A stretch of DNA of 64,000 bases, taken from the NCBI GenBank assembly GCA_002715505.1, contig PAZF01000002.1, positions 118,644 to 182,643 on the forward strand, given 5' to 3'. Shown here in pieces: positions 9,634 to 18,167 of the stretch. The notes under the pieces are model-generated. The model had not been told where the DNA came from. It did not search any database and worked only from the letters and a program-made list of their open reading frames with translations. Source of the stretch: Candidatus Pelagibacterales bacterium. GTDB lineage: Bacteria; Pseudomonadota; Alphaproteobacteria; TMED109. The position numbers and the translations under genes were made by a program. Each line of letters starts with the position of its first letter. Position 1 is the first letter of the stretch.

Positions 9634-11934
9634 TTATTGTAATATAAATTTAGCTATTCGATCAACAATAGAATTTAAATCAATTTCGCTGATTTGGTAT
9701 AATTCATTCAAGTCACCTGACTGCCCAAAGTTATTTACCCCTAGAGGTATTACTTTTTGACCCTTTACTGCTCCTATCCAAGACAAAGAACTAGAATGTC
9801 CATCTATAATAGTAATAACGGGAACACTTCTATCTACAGCAGAAAGTTTATATTCTAAATGAGAAATAAAATTTGTATTTTTTGTTGATTCTATCCAATC
9901 ATGATAGAGCTTATCAGGAGAAGTAACAATAAATAATCCTATTTTCAAGCTATCTTCATAAATGGCTTCTAAACTTTTTAAAACTTCCCCTACTATTACA
10001 CCAGTGCAAATAATTACAATATCAAGTTTATGACTATATTCTTTTAACCAATACCCCCCTTTAATTAAATCGTTCTTAGCAGATTCATTTAGTTTTCTAT
10101 TAGGTTGCAATAACTTTTTTGTACTTAATCTAAGGTATACTGAGCTTCCATCTTTTTTCTGAATATTTTCTAATGCCCAAAAAAATAAAATATTTAATTC
10201 ATCGGCATAACTTGGTTCATAGTAGCACAAATTTGGCTGAGAAATTCCTATGCTAGGAGTTACTATAGATTGATGCGCTCCTCCTTCATGAGATAGTGTT
10301 ATACCAGATGGAGTTCCAACTAAAATAAATCTAGAGTCAATATAAGTAGCGTAATTTAAAGCATCAAGTCCTCTTCCTATGAAAGTATCATATATTGTTC
10401 CTATTGGAAGTAATCGTGTGCCAAAAATACTCTCAGATATCCCCAAAGAGCCTAATAAAAGAAATAAATTATTTTCAGCAATCCCTAACTCAATATGCTG
10501 TCCGTGTGGAGAATACCTCCATTTTTGTGCTGAAGAGACATTTTTTTCCCTAAATATATCACTTTTAGAATTTCTGCTGAAAACATCTCTCTGGTTTACC
10601 CAACCACCTAAATTTGTTGAAACCGTTACGTCAGGTGAAGTAGTAACAATTCTTTTAATGTTTTTATCTTCTTGCTTCCCAATTTCATTTAAAATTTGTC
10701 CAAATGCTTCCTGAGTACTAATATAATTTTTAAATTCAATATCTACTTGCTTAACTTTAATGCTTTGATCTTCAAAAAATCTATTGTTTATGTTTTTATA
10801 AAATAAATTTTCTGACAAATATTTTTCAAAACTTTCCTTTGATACCTCTAAGCCTTCTGTTTTGTTCCATTCTTTTCCCTCTCTGATTTTCAGTGCAGTT
10901 TGATAAACTTTAAACTGTTTCTTATTCATAATTCCTGAATGATTATCTTTGTGTCCAGCAAGTGGTAATCCAAAACCTTTAACTGTATAACAAATAAAAC
11001 ATTTTGGTTTATCACTTTTTTTATTATAAGAAAAAACTTTTGTTAATTCTTCCAAATCGTGTCCAGCTAGATTTGTCATTATTGAATGAAGCTCTTGATC
11101 ACTTAAAGGATCTAATATCTTAAGCACATTTTTATCTCTTTTATAATCATCAAGCAATGCTCTTCTCCATGCAATTCCTCCTTGAAAGGTTAGAGCAGAG
11201 AATAAATCATTAGGACAGTCATCTATCCATTTTAAAATTTTTTCTCCACCTTCTAATGTTTTTAATTTTTGTAACTTTTTTCCATATTTTAAAATATGTA
11301 CATCCCAATCCATAAGCCTAAAAAGACTAATAAGTTTTTCAAATAGTTTTCCATGAATTATGCCATCTAAAGATTGTCTATTGTAATCAATAATCCACCA
11401 ACAATTCTTAATATTATGCTTAGCTCCTTCTAAAAGAGCTTCATAAATATTACCTTCATCCAACTCTGCGTCGCCAAAAAGTGCAATCATTTTAGATTTA
11501 TTTTTTTTTTCTAAAAAATCATTACAAATCAGATAATCTTGTACCATGGAGCTAAAAATAGTCATAGCACCGCCTAGTCCAACTGAACCAGTAGAAAAAT
11601 CAACATTTCCAAAATCTTTTGTAATAGAAGGGTATGCTTGAGCTCCATTAACTTTTCTAAAGTTTTTTAAATTTTCTAAAGTTTGATTTCCCAATAAATA
11701 TTGAATTGCATGAAAGACTGGACTAGCATGAGGCTTAATAGCAAGCCTATCAAAATTATTAAGTATTTTAAAGTATAGCACTACTAATATAGAAACTACT
11801 GAGGCACAAGACGCTTGATGTCCTCCTACTTTTAAATCATCATCTTTAGATCTTAAGTGATTGGCATTGTGAATAATATAATTTGCCAACCAGGCAACTT
11901 TAGCTTCTATTTGTTTTAAAGTATCAAAATCCAT
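9634..11934 (-). CDS. Homodimeric-type 2-oxoacid dehydrogenase E1 / transketolase-like enzyme
   Basis: The 766-residue thiamine-diphosphate enzyme resembles AceE-type (homodimeric) pyruvate dehydrogenase E1 more than ordinary transketolase. It has GGHQASCASVV near the N-terminus, a ThDP/metal motif GDAELDEGNIYEALLEGAKH ending in the NRQSLDG type of sequence, KGFGLPLAGHKDNHSG in the middle, and a C-terminal transketolase-like domain. It is shorter than E. coli AceE (about 890 residues). The likely reaction is oxidative decarboxylation of pyruvate or a related 2-oxoacid such as 2-oxobutyrate, but no E2 or E3 gene is adjacent. Substrate is therefore uncertain. Confidence 0.75.
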   Translation of the reverse strand: MDFDTLKQIEAKVAWLANYIIHNANHLRSKDDDLKVGGHQASCASVVSILVVLYFKILNNFDRLAIKPHASPVFHAIQYLLGNQTLENLKNFRKVNGAQAYPSITKDFGNVDFSTGSVGLGGAMTIFSSMVQDYLICNDFLEKKNKSKMIALFGDAELDEGNIYEALLEGAKHNIKNCWWIIDYNRQSLDGIIHGKLFEKLISLFRLMDWDVHILKYGKKLQKLKTLEGGEKILKWIDDCPNDLFSALTFQGGIAWRRALLDDYKRDKNVLKILDPLSDQELHSIMTNLAGHDLEELTKVFSYNKKSDKPKCFICYTVKGFGLPLAGHKDNHSGIMNKKQFKVYQTALKIREGKEWNKTEGLEVSKESFEKYLSENLFYKNINNRFFEDQSIKVKQVDIEFKNYISTQEAFGQILNEIGKQEDKNIKRIVTTSPDVTVSTNLGGWVNQRDVFSRNSKSDIFREKNVSSAQKWRYSPHGQHIELGIAENNLFLLLGSLGISESIFGTRLLPIGTIYDTFIGRGLDALNYATYIDSRFILVGTPSGITLSHEGGAHQSIVTPSIGISQPNLCYYEPSYADELNILFFWALENIQKKDGSSVYLRLSTKKLLQPNRKLNESAKNDLIKGGYWLKEYSHKLDIVIICTGVIVGEVLKSLEAIYEDSLKIGLFIVTSPDKLYHDWIESTKNTNFISHLEYKLSAVDRSVPVITIIDGHSSSLSWIGAVKGQKVIPLGVNNFGQSGDLNELYQISEIDLNSIVDRIAKFILQ

Positions 11935-12070
11935 AATAAAATTTTAAATTAATAATTAATAGTAGCAAATGAAAATTTTTATAACTTTAAAGTTTTTTAT
12001 GTACAAACAATAATTTTTGCTATATGTTTCATTTTTCTAGGTATTTAGTAGTATTTATAAAGGTTATATT

Positions 12071-12532
12071 GTGAATAGTGTTATAAAAATTTTTCTTTCT
12101 TTAAGCATTGCTTTCTTTTTTTCAGGTTGCGCTAGTCAAAGTGCTAAAATGGCTCACAAAATACAAAATGACAAAGATGGTAAATTTTCTGAAGTATCCT
12201 CTAATAATTGTAAAACTGCTATTTCTCAAACTCAAAAAGAGGACCTTCTATTTAATGGGAGAATGATTACTACACCAATTATAGGAGTATTAGGTCTATT
12301 TTCTGCTCCTTTAATCTTGGCAGCCAATGTATCATTAGATGTTAAAGATAGATTGTCAGCATCAGATATGAGTGAAAGCTGTGGGGGTGAACCCATTGGT
12401 AACAAAAAAATTGCACAAGATGTTGCAGTTAACGGTTCATTGGGATTTCTTCTGCAAGGAACAAACCTTTCTGTTTATCCAGGAGGGGAAGAAGTACCAG
12501 TTAGCACGGCTGCTGAAGCCGCAAGTAACTAA
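12071..12532 (+). CDS. Putative lipoprotein, unknown function
   Basis: The gene starts with GTG preceded by AAAGG. The 153-residue product has a signal peptide ending in the lipobox FSGC, so it is predicted to be lipidated at Cys19 or nearby. A glycine- and alanine-rich hydrophobic stretch around residues 75-95 (GVLGLFSAPLILAANVSL) may sit in a membrane. I do not recognise the family. The next gene starts two bases after its stop, so the two form an operon. Confidence 0.7.
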   Translation: MNSVIKIFLSLSIAFFFSGCASQSAKMAHKIQNDKDGKFSEVSSNNCKTAISQTQKEDLLFNGRMITTPIIGVLGLFSAPLILAANVSLDVKDRLSASDMSESCGGEPIGNKKIAQDVAVNGSLGFLLQGTNLSVYPGGEEVPVSTAAEAASN

Positions 12533-12534
12533 TT

Positions 12535-12993
12535 ATGTATCTTAGAATTTGTTTTCTAATAATATTAATCTTAAATACTTCAAATTATTTAAACGCAAGA
12601 GAAATTATTATAATAAAAAAAGACGGAAATTCTATACAATATGATCATGACGTGATGCGTCCATATTTATCAAACGACCAAATAGCTTTAGATACTGAAA
12701 TAACATATGCCAAAGCAATAAGGTTACAAATGGGAGGAAATTGGAAAGAGACAGCAGAATTATATGAAAAAATTGCAAATAGAGGTCATCCTACCGCTCA
12801 AGTTCATTTAGGAAAACAATACGTTCATGGAAACGGTGTAGAAATGAGCCTAGTGCAAGCTTATAAATGGTTTTACTTGTCAGAAACTTCTATAGGAAAA
12901 CATTTTATAAAAATTATTTCAAAAGATATGAGTCCACAGCAGATAAATAATGCTAAAAATTTAATAAAAAAATTTAAACCAAAATATAATTAA
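12535..12993 (+). CDS. Sel1-like repeat protein, secreted
   Basis: The 152-residue protein has an N-terminal hydrophobic signal (MYLRICFLIILILNTSNYLNA) and, from about residue 75, a TPR/Sel1-like segment: AELYEKIANRGHPTAQVHLG followed by YVHGNGVEMSLVQAYKWF, the consensus shape of Sel1 repeats. Such repeats form helical pairs that bind other proteins. It follows the lipoprotein gene by two bases. Its stop codon abuts the stop codon of the convergent nitroreductase gene with no base between them. Confidence 0.7.
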   Translation: MYLRICFLIILILNTSNYLNAREIIIIKKDGNSIQYDHDVMRPYLSNDQIALDTEITYAKAIRLQMGGNWKETAELYEKIANRGHPTAQVHLGKQYVHGNGVEMSLVQAYKWFYLSETSIGKHFIKIISKDMSPQQINNAKNLIKKFKPKYN

Positions 12994-13662
12994 TTAATTT
13001 AATATTTTACAAAAATTATCTAACTTTTCTCTTTCTGTCTTAAGAGTATTAATATTGTTATTTTTATTTTCATAACCAATTGCCATTCCACAATGCACTG
13101 TAAAATTATTCTCAAGGTTTAAAAACTTGTTAGCTTTTTTATAAACCAAACCCCATGCAGCTTGTGGGCAACTATGAAGACCAAAACTTCTACAAAGTAA
13201 ACAAATATTTTGTAAAAACATCCCATAGTCTAACCAACTCATCCATCCCAAATCTTTTTCTATTGAAAATATTAATCCCAGTGGAGCATTAAAAAAACTA
13301 TAATTTAAAGTATGAAAGTTTAACGTTTTCTTGTAGTCTCCTTTTTTTATATTTAATAATTCATATAAGTCCCATCCTACCTTTCTTCTTCTTTCCTGAT
13401 AAGGAGATCTATATTTTTTCATATAATTAAGTCTTTCTAGCTTAAGAGATTGGTTGTTCTTTTTAAATTCTTTTACCATTTCTTCAGTAAATTTATTTAA
13501 ACTATCTCCAATAAGAACGTGAACATTCCAAGGTTGTGTGTTGCTTCCACTAGGCGATAATGAAGCTAACTCTAGTATTTTTTTAACAGTATTTAGTGAA
13601 ACTTTCTTTTTTTTAAAAGACCTAACACTTCTTCTGCTCTTTATAGCATTAATTACATCCAT
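12994..13662 (-). CDS. Nitroreductase family protein
   Basis: The 222-residue protein has the family start DVINAIKSRRSVRSF and the FMN-binding segment LASLSPSGSNTQPWNVHV, plus the C-terminal region GLHSCPQAAWGLVY. Members use FMN and NAD(P)H to reduce nitroaromatics, quinones or similar compounds; the physiological substrate cannot be read from sequence. It is divergent from htpG, with about 80 bases between the starts. Confidence 0.85.
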   Translation of the reverse strand: MDVINAIKSRRSVRSFKKKKVSLNTVKKILELASLSPSGSNTQPWNVHVLIGDSLNKFTEEMVKEFKKNNQSLKLERLNYMKKYRSPYQERRRKVGWDLYELLNIKKGDYKKTLNFHTLNYSFFNAPLGLIFSIEKDLGWMSWLDYGMFLQNICLLCRSFGLHSCPQAAWGLVYKKANKFLNLENNFTVHCGMAIGYENKNNNINTLKTEREKLDNFCKILN

Positions 13663-13742
13663 ATTATTTCCTTATCATTTTACTTTTTTTTCTTGATAAA
13701 CATATTTTAATAATCATATCTTATTTAACAGAGGAATATATT

Positions 13743-15605
13743 ATGAGCAAAGAAAATTTTCAGTTTCAGGCAGAAGTAGGAAAAATCCTAAATATAGTGG
13801 CTAATTCTTTATATAGTGAAAAAGAAATATTTTTAAGAGAATATATTTCTAATGCTTCAGACGCATGCGATAAACTCAGATATGAGAGCTTGCAAAACTC
13901 TAATCTAAGTAATAAAGAAGATTTTAAAATATTAGTTAGCTTTAGTAAAAAAAATAAAACTATTTCCATATCAGATAATGGTATAGGAATGGGAAAAAGC
14001 GAGCTTATTAATTCACTTGGAACAATAGCTAAGTCTGGAACAGAAGAGTTCATTAAGAAACTGGAGAATAAAAATGAAAAAAATATTGAGCAAATAGGAA
14101 AATTTGGAGTTGGTTTTTATTCAGGTTTTATGGTAGCAGAAAAAATTACTGTTTTATCAATAAAAGCAGGGGAGAAATCTGGTTGGAAGTGGTCTTCTGA
14201 TGGAAAAGGTGGTTTTGATATAGAAGAAGATTCCTCTCACAAGATAGGAAGCATAATTACACTTTATCTTAAAAAAGACGCAATGGATTTTTTAGAAAAT
14301 GTTAGACTTAACAACATTATAAAAAAATATTCTGATCACATTACTCACCCAGTATTTCTTTTTGATAAAGACAAAAAAGATTACAAAGAAGAACAAGCCA
14401 ATCAAAGTCTAGCTTTATGGACAAAAAATAAAAGGGACATCAAAGAAGAAGATTATAATAATTTTTACACTCAGTCAGGTCTTAATTACGATAAACCTTG
14501 GAAAGTTCTTCACAATCAGAATGAAGGGACAATTAATTTTACAAATTTAATATTTATTCCTTCTGAAAAACCTTTCGATTTGCTTCACGCTGATAAAAAA
14601 GTAAATATTAAACTTTATGTAAAAAAAGTATTTATTACTGATAACTGTGAAAATCTTATACCTAAGTACATGAGATTTTTAAATGGTATAATTGACTCAG
14701 AAGATATTTCCTTAAATATAAGTCGTGAAATGCTTCAAAATGATCCTGTTATTGCAAAAATTAGAAATAATATAGTTAAGAAAGTTATTTCTGAATTAGA
14801 AAAAGAGCTTAAAAATAATAAAGATAATTATACCAAATTTTGGGAAAACTTTGGTCCAGTTTTAAAAGAAGGCATACATGAAGATTTTACAAACAAGGAT
14901 ACAATTCTTAAATTATCAATGTTTGAAAGCAGCAAAAAAGAGGGATGGACAACATTAGATGATTACATAAAAAGAATGTCTAAAGATCAAAAAGAAATTT
15001 ATTATATTAGCGGAGAAAGCAAAAGTAACCTATTGAAAAGCCCCCAAATGGAAAGCTTTATAACGAATAATTTAGAGGTACTTTTTTTTACAGACCCAAT
15101 AGATGAATTTTGGATTCCTAACATAGATAACTTTAATGATTATAAGTTTAAATCCATTACTAAAGGAGCTGTAGATTTTAAAAATAAAGAAGTTAACAAA
15201 AAAGAGAAAGAAAACAAAGACAAGAGCTTCGAAAAGCTTACAGCATACTTAAAAAGTTTTTATGGTGATAAAGTTAAGGATGTGAGAGTATCTAATAGGT
15301 TAACTAGCAGCCCTGTATGTTTTGTAGCTGATGAAAGTTCTATGGATATACATTTAGAAAATATTTTAAAAAAACATAAACATCTCAATGAAATAAGCGC
15401 TAAAATATTAGAAATTAATCCTAATCACGCCCTAATTAAATTTTTAAATAAAATTGATACCAATGATAAAAAAAATTTAATTAAAGTTAAAAATATTTCT
15501 AATATGCTTTTAGACCAAGCAAACCTGTTAGAGGGAATTCCGCTGGATGATAGTAAAGATTTTTGTAATAAGCTTAACGATTTAATTTTATTAAGCATTA
15601 ATTAA
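13743..15605 (+). CDS. htpG: Chaperone HtpG (Hsp90)
   Basis: The 620-residue protein is typical bacterial Hsp90 length. The N-terminal GHKL ATPase domain shows YSEKEIFLREYISNASDACD, the DNGIGM motif and GQFGVGFYS-type sequence (GKFGVGFYSGFM). Middle-domain motif NISREMLQND is present, followed by a lysine-rich linker and a C-terminal dimerisation domain. It is a cytoplasmic ATP-dependent stress chaperone. AGAGGA lies a few bases before the ATG. It stands alone; the next element downstream is tRNA-His on the other strand. Confidence 0.97.
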   Translation: MSKENFQFQAEVGKILNIVANSLYSEKEIFLREYISNASDACDKLRYESLQNSNLSNKEDFKILVSFSKKNKTISISDNGIGMGKSELINSLGTIAKSGTEEFIKKLENKNEKNIEQIGKFGVGFYSGFMVAEKITVLSIKAGEKSGWKWSSDGKGGFDIEEDSSHKIGSIITLYLKKDAMDFLENVRLNNIIKKYSDHITHPVFLFDKDKKDYKEEQANQSLALWTKNKRDIKEEDYNNFYTQSGLNYDKPWKVLHNQNEGTINFTNLIFIPSEKPFDLLHADKKVNIKLYVKKVFITDNCENLIPKYMRFLNGIIDSEDISLNISREMLQNDPVIAKIRNNIVKKVISELEKELKNNKDNYTKFWENFGPVLKEGIHEDFTNKDTILKLSMFESSKKEGWTTLDDYIKRMSKDQKEIYYISGESKSNLLKSPQMESFITNNLEVLFFTDPIDEFWIPNIDNFNDYKFKSITKGAVDFKNKEVNKKEKENKDKSFEKLTAYLKSFYGDKVKDVRVSNRLTSSPVCFVADESSMDIHLENILKKHKHLNEISAKILEINPNHALIKFLNKIDTNDKKNLIKVKNISNMLLDQANLLEGIPLDDSKDFCNKLNDLILLSIN

Positions 15606-15623
15606 GAACTATTATAAAAATAA

Positions 15624-15701
15624 TGGGGCGACTGATGGGTCTCGAACCCACGGCCTCCGGTACCACAAACCAGCGCTCTAACCAACTGAGCTACAGTCGC
15701 C
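15624..15701 (-). tRNA. tRNA-His (GUG)
   Basis: The reverse complement starts GGCGACTGTAGCTCAG and ends CAGTCGCCCCA. The anticodon loop TTGTGGT carries GTG. The extra 5' G (G-1) pairs with discriminator C73, the identity mark of histidine tRNA, which supports the call independently of the anticodon. CCA is encoded. Confidence 0.95.
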
Positions 15702-15712
15702 ATATATATTTT

Positions 15713-15740
15713 TTACTGTTACTTTCTACATTGTTATAAT
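15713..15740 (+). promoter_or_regulatory. Candidate sigma-70 promoter of glnB
   Basis: TTACTG at 15713-15718 and a perfect TATAAT at 15735-15740 are separated by 16 bases. Transcription would start about 30 bases before the glnB ATG, whose ribosome binding site AGAGGGAG is clear. In AT-rich DNA such matches can arise by chance. Confidence 0.45.
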
Positions 15741-15757
15741 ACTATATCATTTGATGA

Positions 15758-16114
<357 letters not shown>

Positions 16115-16136
16115 AAAGATAATTTAACTATTATAG

Positions 16137-16167
16137 TTGACATCAGATTTAAACATAATAATATAGT
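16137..16167 (+). promoter_or_regulatory. Candidate promoter for the glnA leader RNA
   Basis: A perfect -35 hexamer TTGACA at 16137-16142 is followed, after 19 bases, by TATAGT at 16162-16167. The predicted transcription start falls at about the first base of the riboswitch-like aptamer, which would give glnA its own transcript starting with the aptamer. The long spacer lowers confidence. Confidence 0.4.
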
Positions 16168-16171
16168 ATAA

Positions 16172-16220
16172 CGTTCAATCTACTGAGTAGATCGGAAGTA
16201 AGCTTATGCTGAAGGAACGC
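16172..16220 (+). ncRNA. Glutamine riboswitch (glnA RNA motif) aptamer
   Basis: The glnA leader contains the hallmark segments of the glutamine riboswitch in order: CGTTCA, then a perfect hairpin ATCTAC-TGA-GTAGAT, then CGGAAGTA, then a short hairpin AGC-TTAT-GCT, then GAAGGAACGC. P1 is CGTTC (16172-16176) pairing with GAACG (16215-16219), giving the expected three-stem junction. The family is best known from cyanobacteria, cyanophages and marine DNA and binds L-glutamine. It sits upstream of glutamine synthetase, the expected target. The match is by eye to the remembered consensus. Confidence 0.82.
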
Positions 16221-16286
16221 GGTAAGAATGCTGGAAATACATTTCATTTAAATATACTACCGTTGTAATCAATAAGCTCTTTTTTT
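16201..16286 (+). terminator. Possible competing terminator hairpin in the glnA leader
   Basis: AGCTTAT (16201-16207, part of aptamer stem P3) is perfectly complementary to ATAAGCT (16272-16278), which is followed by C and seven T residues (16280-16286). Inside it, AAC and GGTA just after P1 (around 16216-16223) can pair with TACCGTT (16258-16264), leaving a two-base bulge. The hairpin would destroy P1 and P3, so it could be an intrinsic terminator in competition with the aptamer. The loop is long and the stem broken, so this is tentative. Confidence 0.35.
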
Positions 16287-16309
16287 AATAAGATTATATG
16301 GAGTGAGAA

Positions 16310-17713
16310 ATGACAGAAAAAATTTTTAAAATGATAAAAGACAATGAAGTAAAATTTGTTGACTTTAGATTTACAGACCCAAAAGGAAAATGGCAGCATA
16401 CTGCTCAAACTGTTGAAAGTGTTGATGAAGAACTGCTTAAAAATGGAATTATGTTTGATGGTTCTTCTATTTCAGGATGGAAATCTATAAACGAGTCTGA
16501 TATGATACTTAAACCTGATTTAAATACAGCAGTGCTGGATCCTTTTACTGCTCAGCCTCAGCTAATAATTTTTTGTAATGTAATAGAGCCATCTACAGGA
16601 GAAATGTATTCAAGATGTCCTAGATCAACTGCAGTAAGAGCTACTGAATACTTGAAAAATAGCGGTATTGCAGATACAGCATATTTTGGACCAGAAGCAG
16701 AGTTTTTTGTTTTTGATGACGTTAAATGGAATGTTTCTATGCATGATACATTTTATCAAATAGACTCGGATGAAGGCCCATACAACTCAGGGAATTCCTT
16801 TGATGGTGGTAATATTGGACATAGACCCTCAATTAAAGGAGGTTATTTTCCAGTTCCTCCTGTAGACTCTATGACAGACATGAGAGCTGAAATGGTAGGA
16901 ACTATGATGGAAATGGGTCTTGAAATGGAAAAACATCATCATGAAGTTGCTCCTTCACAAAATGAACTAGGTGGAAAATTTGATGAACTATTATCATGTG
17001 CAGATGATTTGCAAAAGTATAAATATGTAGTTCATATGGTTGCACATTCATATGGAAAAACAGCTACCTTCATGCCAAAGCCTGTAATAGACGATAATGG
17101 ATCTGGTATGCACTGTCATCAATCTTTATGGAAGGGTAATTCTCCTTTATTTGCTGGTAATGAATATAGTGGTTTATCTGAAAGTTGTCTTTTTTATATA
17201 GGAGGTATCATTAAACATGCTAAAGCTATAAACGCTTTTACTAATTCTACTACAAACAGTTATAAAAGATTGGTTCCAGGTTTTGAAGCTCCAACTATTT
17301 TAGCCTACTCTGCTAGAAATAGATCTGCTTCTATTAGAATTCCTTATGCGGAGGGAGATAAAGCTAAGAGACTAGAAGTAAGATTTCCTGATGCTGCATC
17401 AAATCCATATTTAGCCTTTTCCGCTATGCTAATGGCAGGATTAGATGGAATAAAAAATAAAATTCATCCTGGAGAAGCTATAGATTTTGATTTATATGAA
17501 GCTTCAGAAGATCAATTAAAGAATCTTAACACAGTAGCTACTTCATTAGAAAATGCGTTAGACTCACTTCTTAAAGATAAATCTTTTTTAACTGAAGGAG
17601 GAGTTTTTACTGATGATCAAATTGAAGGATATATAGAATTAAAAAGAGATGAAGTCAGTAAATTAAATAACTCTACTCATCCAGTAGAGTTTGATATGTA
17701 TTACAGCGTTTAA
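16310..17713 (+). CDS. glnA: Glutamine synthetase type I
   Basis: The 467-residue protein is GSI-beta length. It carries the [10 protein letters not shown] signature, the metal/ATP-binding [18 protein letters not shown] segment, the glutamate-binding NRSASIRIP region, and an adenylylation-site tyrosine in the context DLYEAS near residue 397. It makes glutamine from glutamate, ammonia and ATP. GGAG seven bases before the ATG is the ribosome binding site. Regulation appears layered: upstream PII gene, adenylylatable tyrosine, and a glutamine-riboswitch leader. Confidence 0.97.
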   Translation: MTEKIFKMIKDNEVKFVDFRFTDPKGKWQHTAQTVESVDEELLKNGIMFDGSSISGWKSINESDMILKPDLNTAVLDPFTAQPQLIIFCNVIEPSTGEMYSRCPRSTAVRATEYLKNSGIADTAYFGPEAEFFVFDDVKWNVSMHDTFYQIDSDEGPYNSGNSFDGGNIGHRPSIKGGYFPVPPVDSMTDMRAEMVGTMMEMGLEMEKHHHEVAPSQNELGGKFDELLSCADDLQKYKYVVHMVAHSYGKTATFMPKPVIDDNGSGMHCHQSLWKGNSPLFAGNEYSGLSESCLFYIGGIIKHAKAINAFTNSTTNSYKRLVPGFEAPTILAYSARNRSASIRIPYAEGDKAKRLEVRFPDAASNPYLAFSAMLMAGLDGIKNKIHPGEAIDFDLYEASEDQLKNLNTVATSLENALDSLLKDKSFLTEGGVFTDDQIEGYIELKRDEVSKLNNSTHPVEFDMYYSV

Positions 17714-17724
17714 TTTTTATGTAA

Positions 17725-18102
17725 TTATAAATGTGGCAGTTCTCTTGGTTTGCCGCCTGAGTCTATTGCCACATATATAAACTTACCATTAGTAACCTCT
17801 TTAATGTTACTATTTTCAGAGTTTTCTGTAGTTACTCTTAAAATAATTGAAATTGACGTTTTTCCTACTTTATCAACTTTTCCATAACATGCCACAGTGT
17901 CTCCTACCTTTACTGGCAATAAAAACTTCATGCCTTCTATGGCGACTGTAGCAACTCTTCCTTTAGCCATTTTACTAGCTAAAATACCACCTGCTACATC
18001 CATCTGACTTAATAACCATCCACCAAATATATCTCCATTAGTATTTGTGTCCGCAGGCATCGCCACTGTTTTAGTCAAAATATATTCTTTACTGTTTTCC
18101 AA
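17725..18102 (-). CDS. Acyl-CoA thioesterase, YciA-like hotdog fold
   Basis: The 125-residue protein has the single-hotdog thioesterase pattern MPADTNTNGDIFGGWLLSQMD, where the Asn/Asp-Gly-x-x-Phe-Gly-Gly-x-Leu region forms the active site, and MKFLLPVKVGDTVACYG. YciA-like enzymes hydrolyse a range of acyl-CoAs in the cytoplasm. It is convergent with glnA (11 bases between stops) and divergent from the dihydroorotase gene. Confidence 0.85.
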   Translation of the reverse strand: MENSKEYILTKTVAMPADTNTNGDIFGGWLLSQMDVAGGILASKMAKGRVATVAIEGMKFLLPVKVGDTVACYGKVDKVGKTSISIILRVTTENSENSNIKEVTNGKFIYVAIDSGGKPRELPHL

Positions 18103-18167
18103 AACTTATTATTTATAATGATTATTATTTAATGATAGTTTACATTTAAATAAATTAATACAATTTT

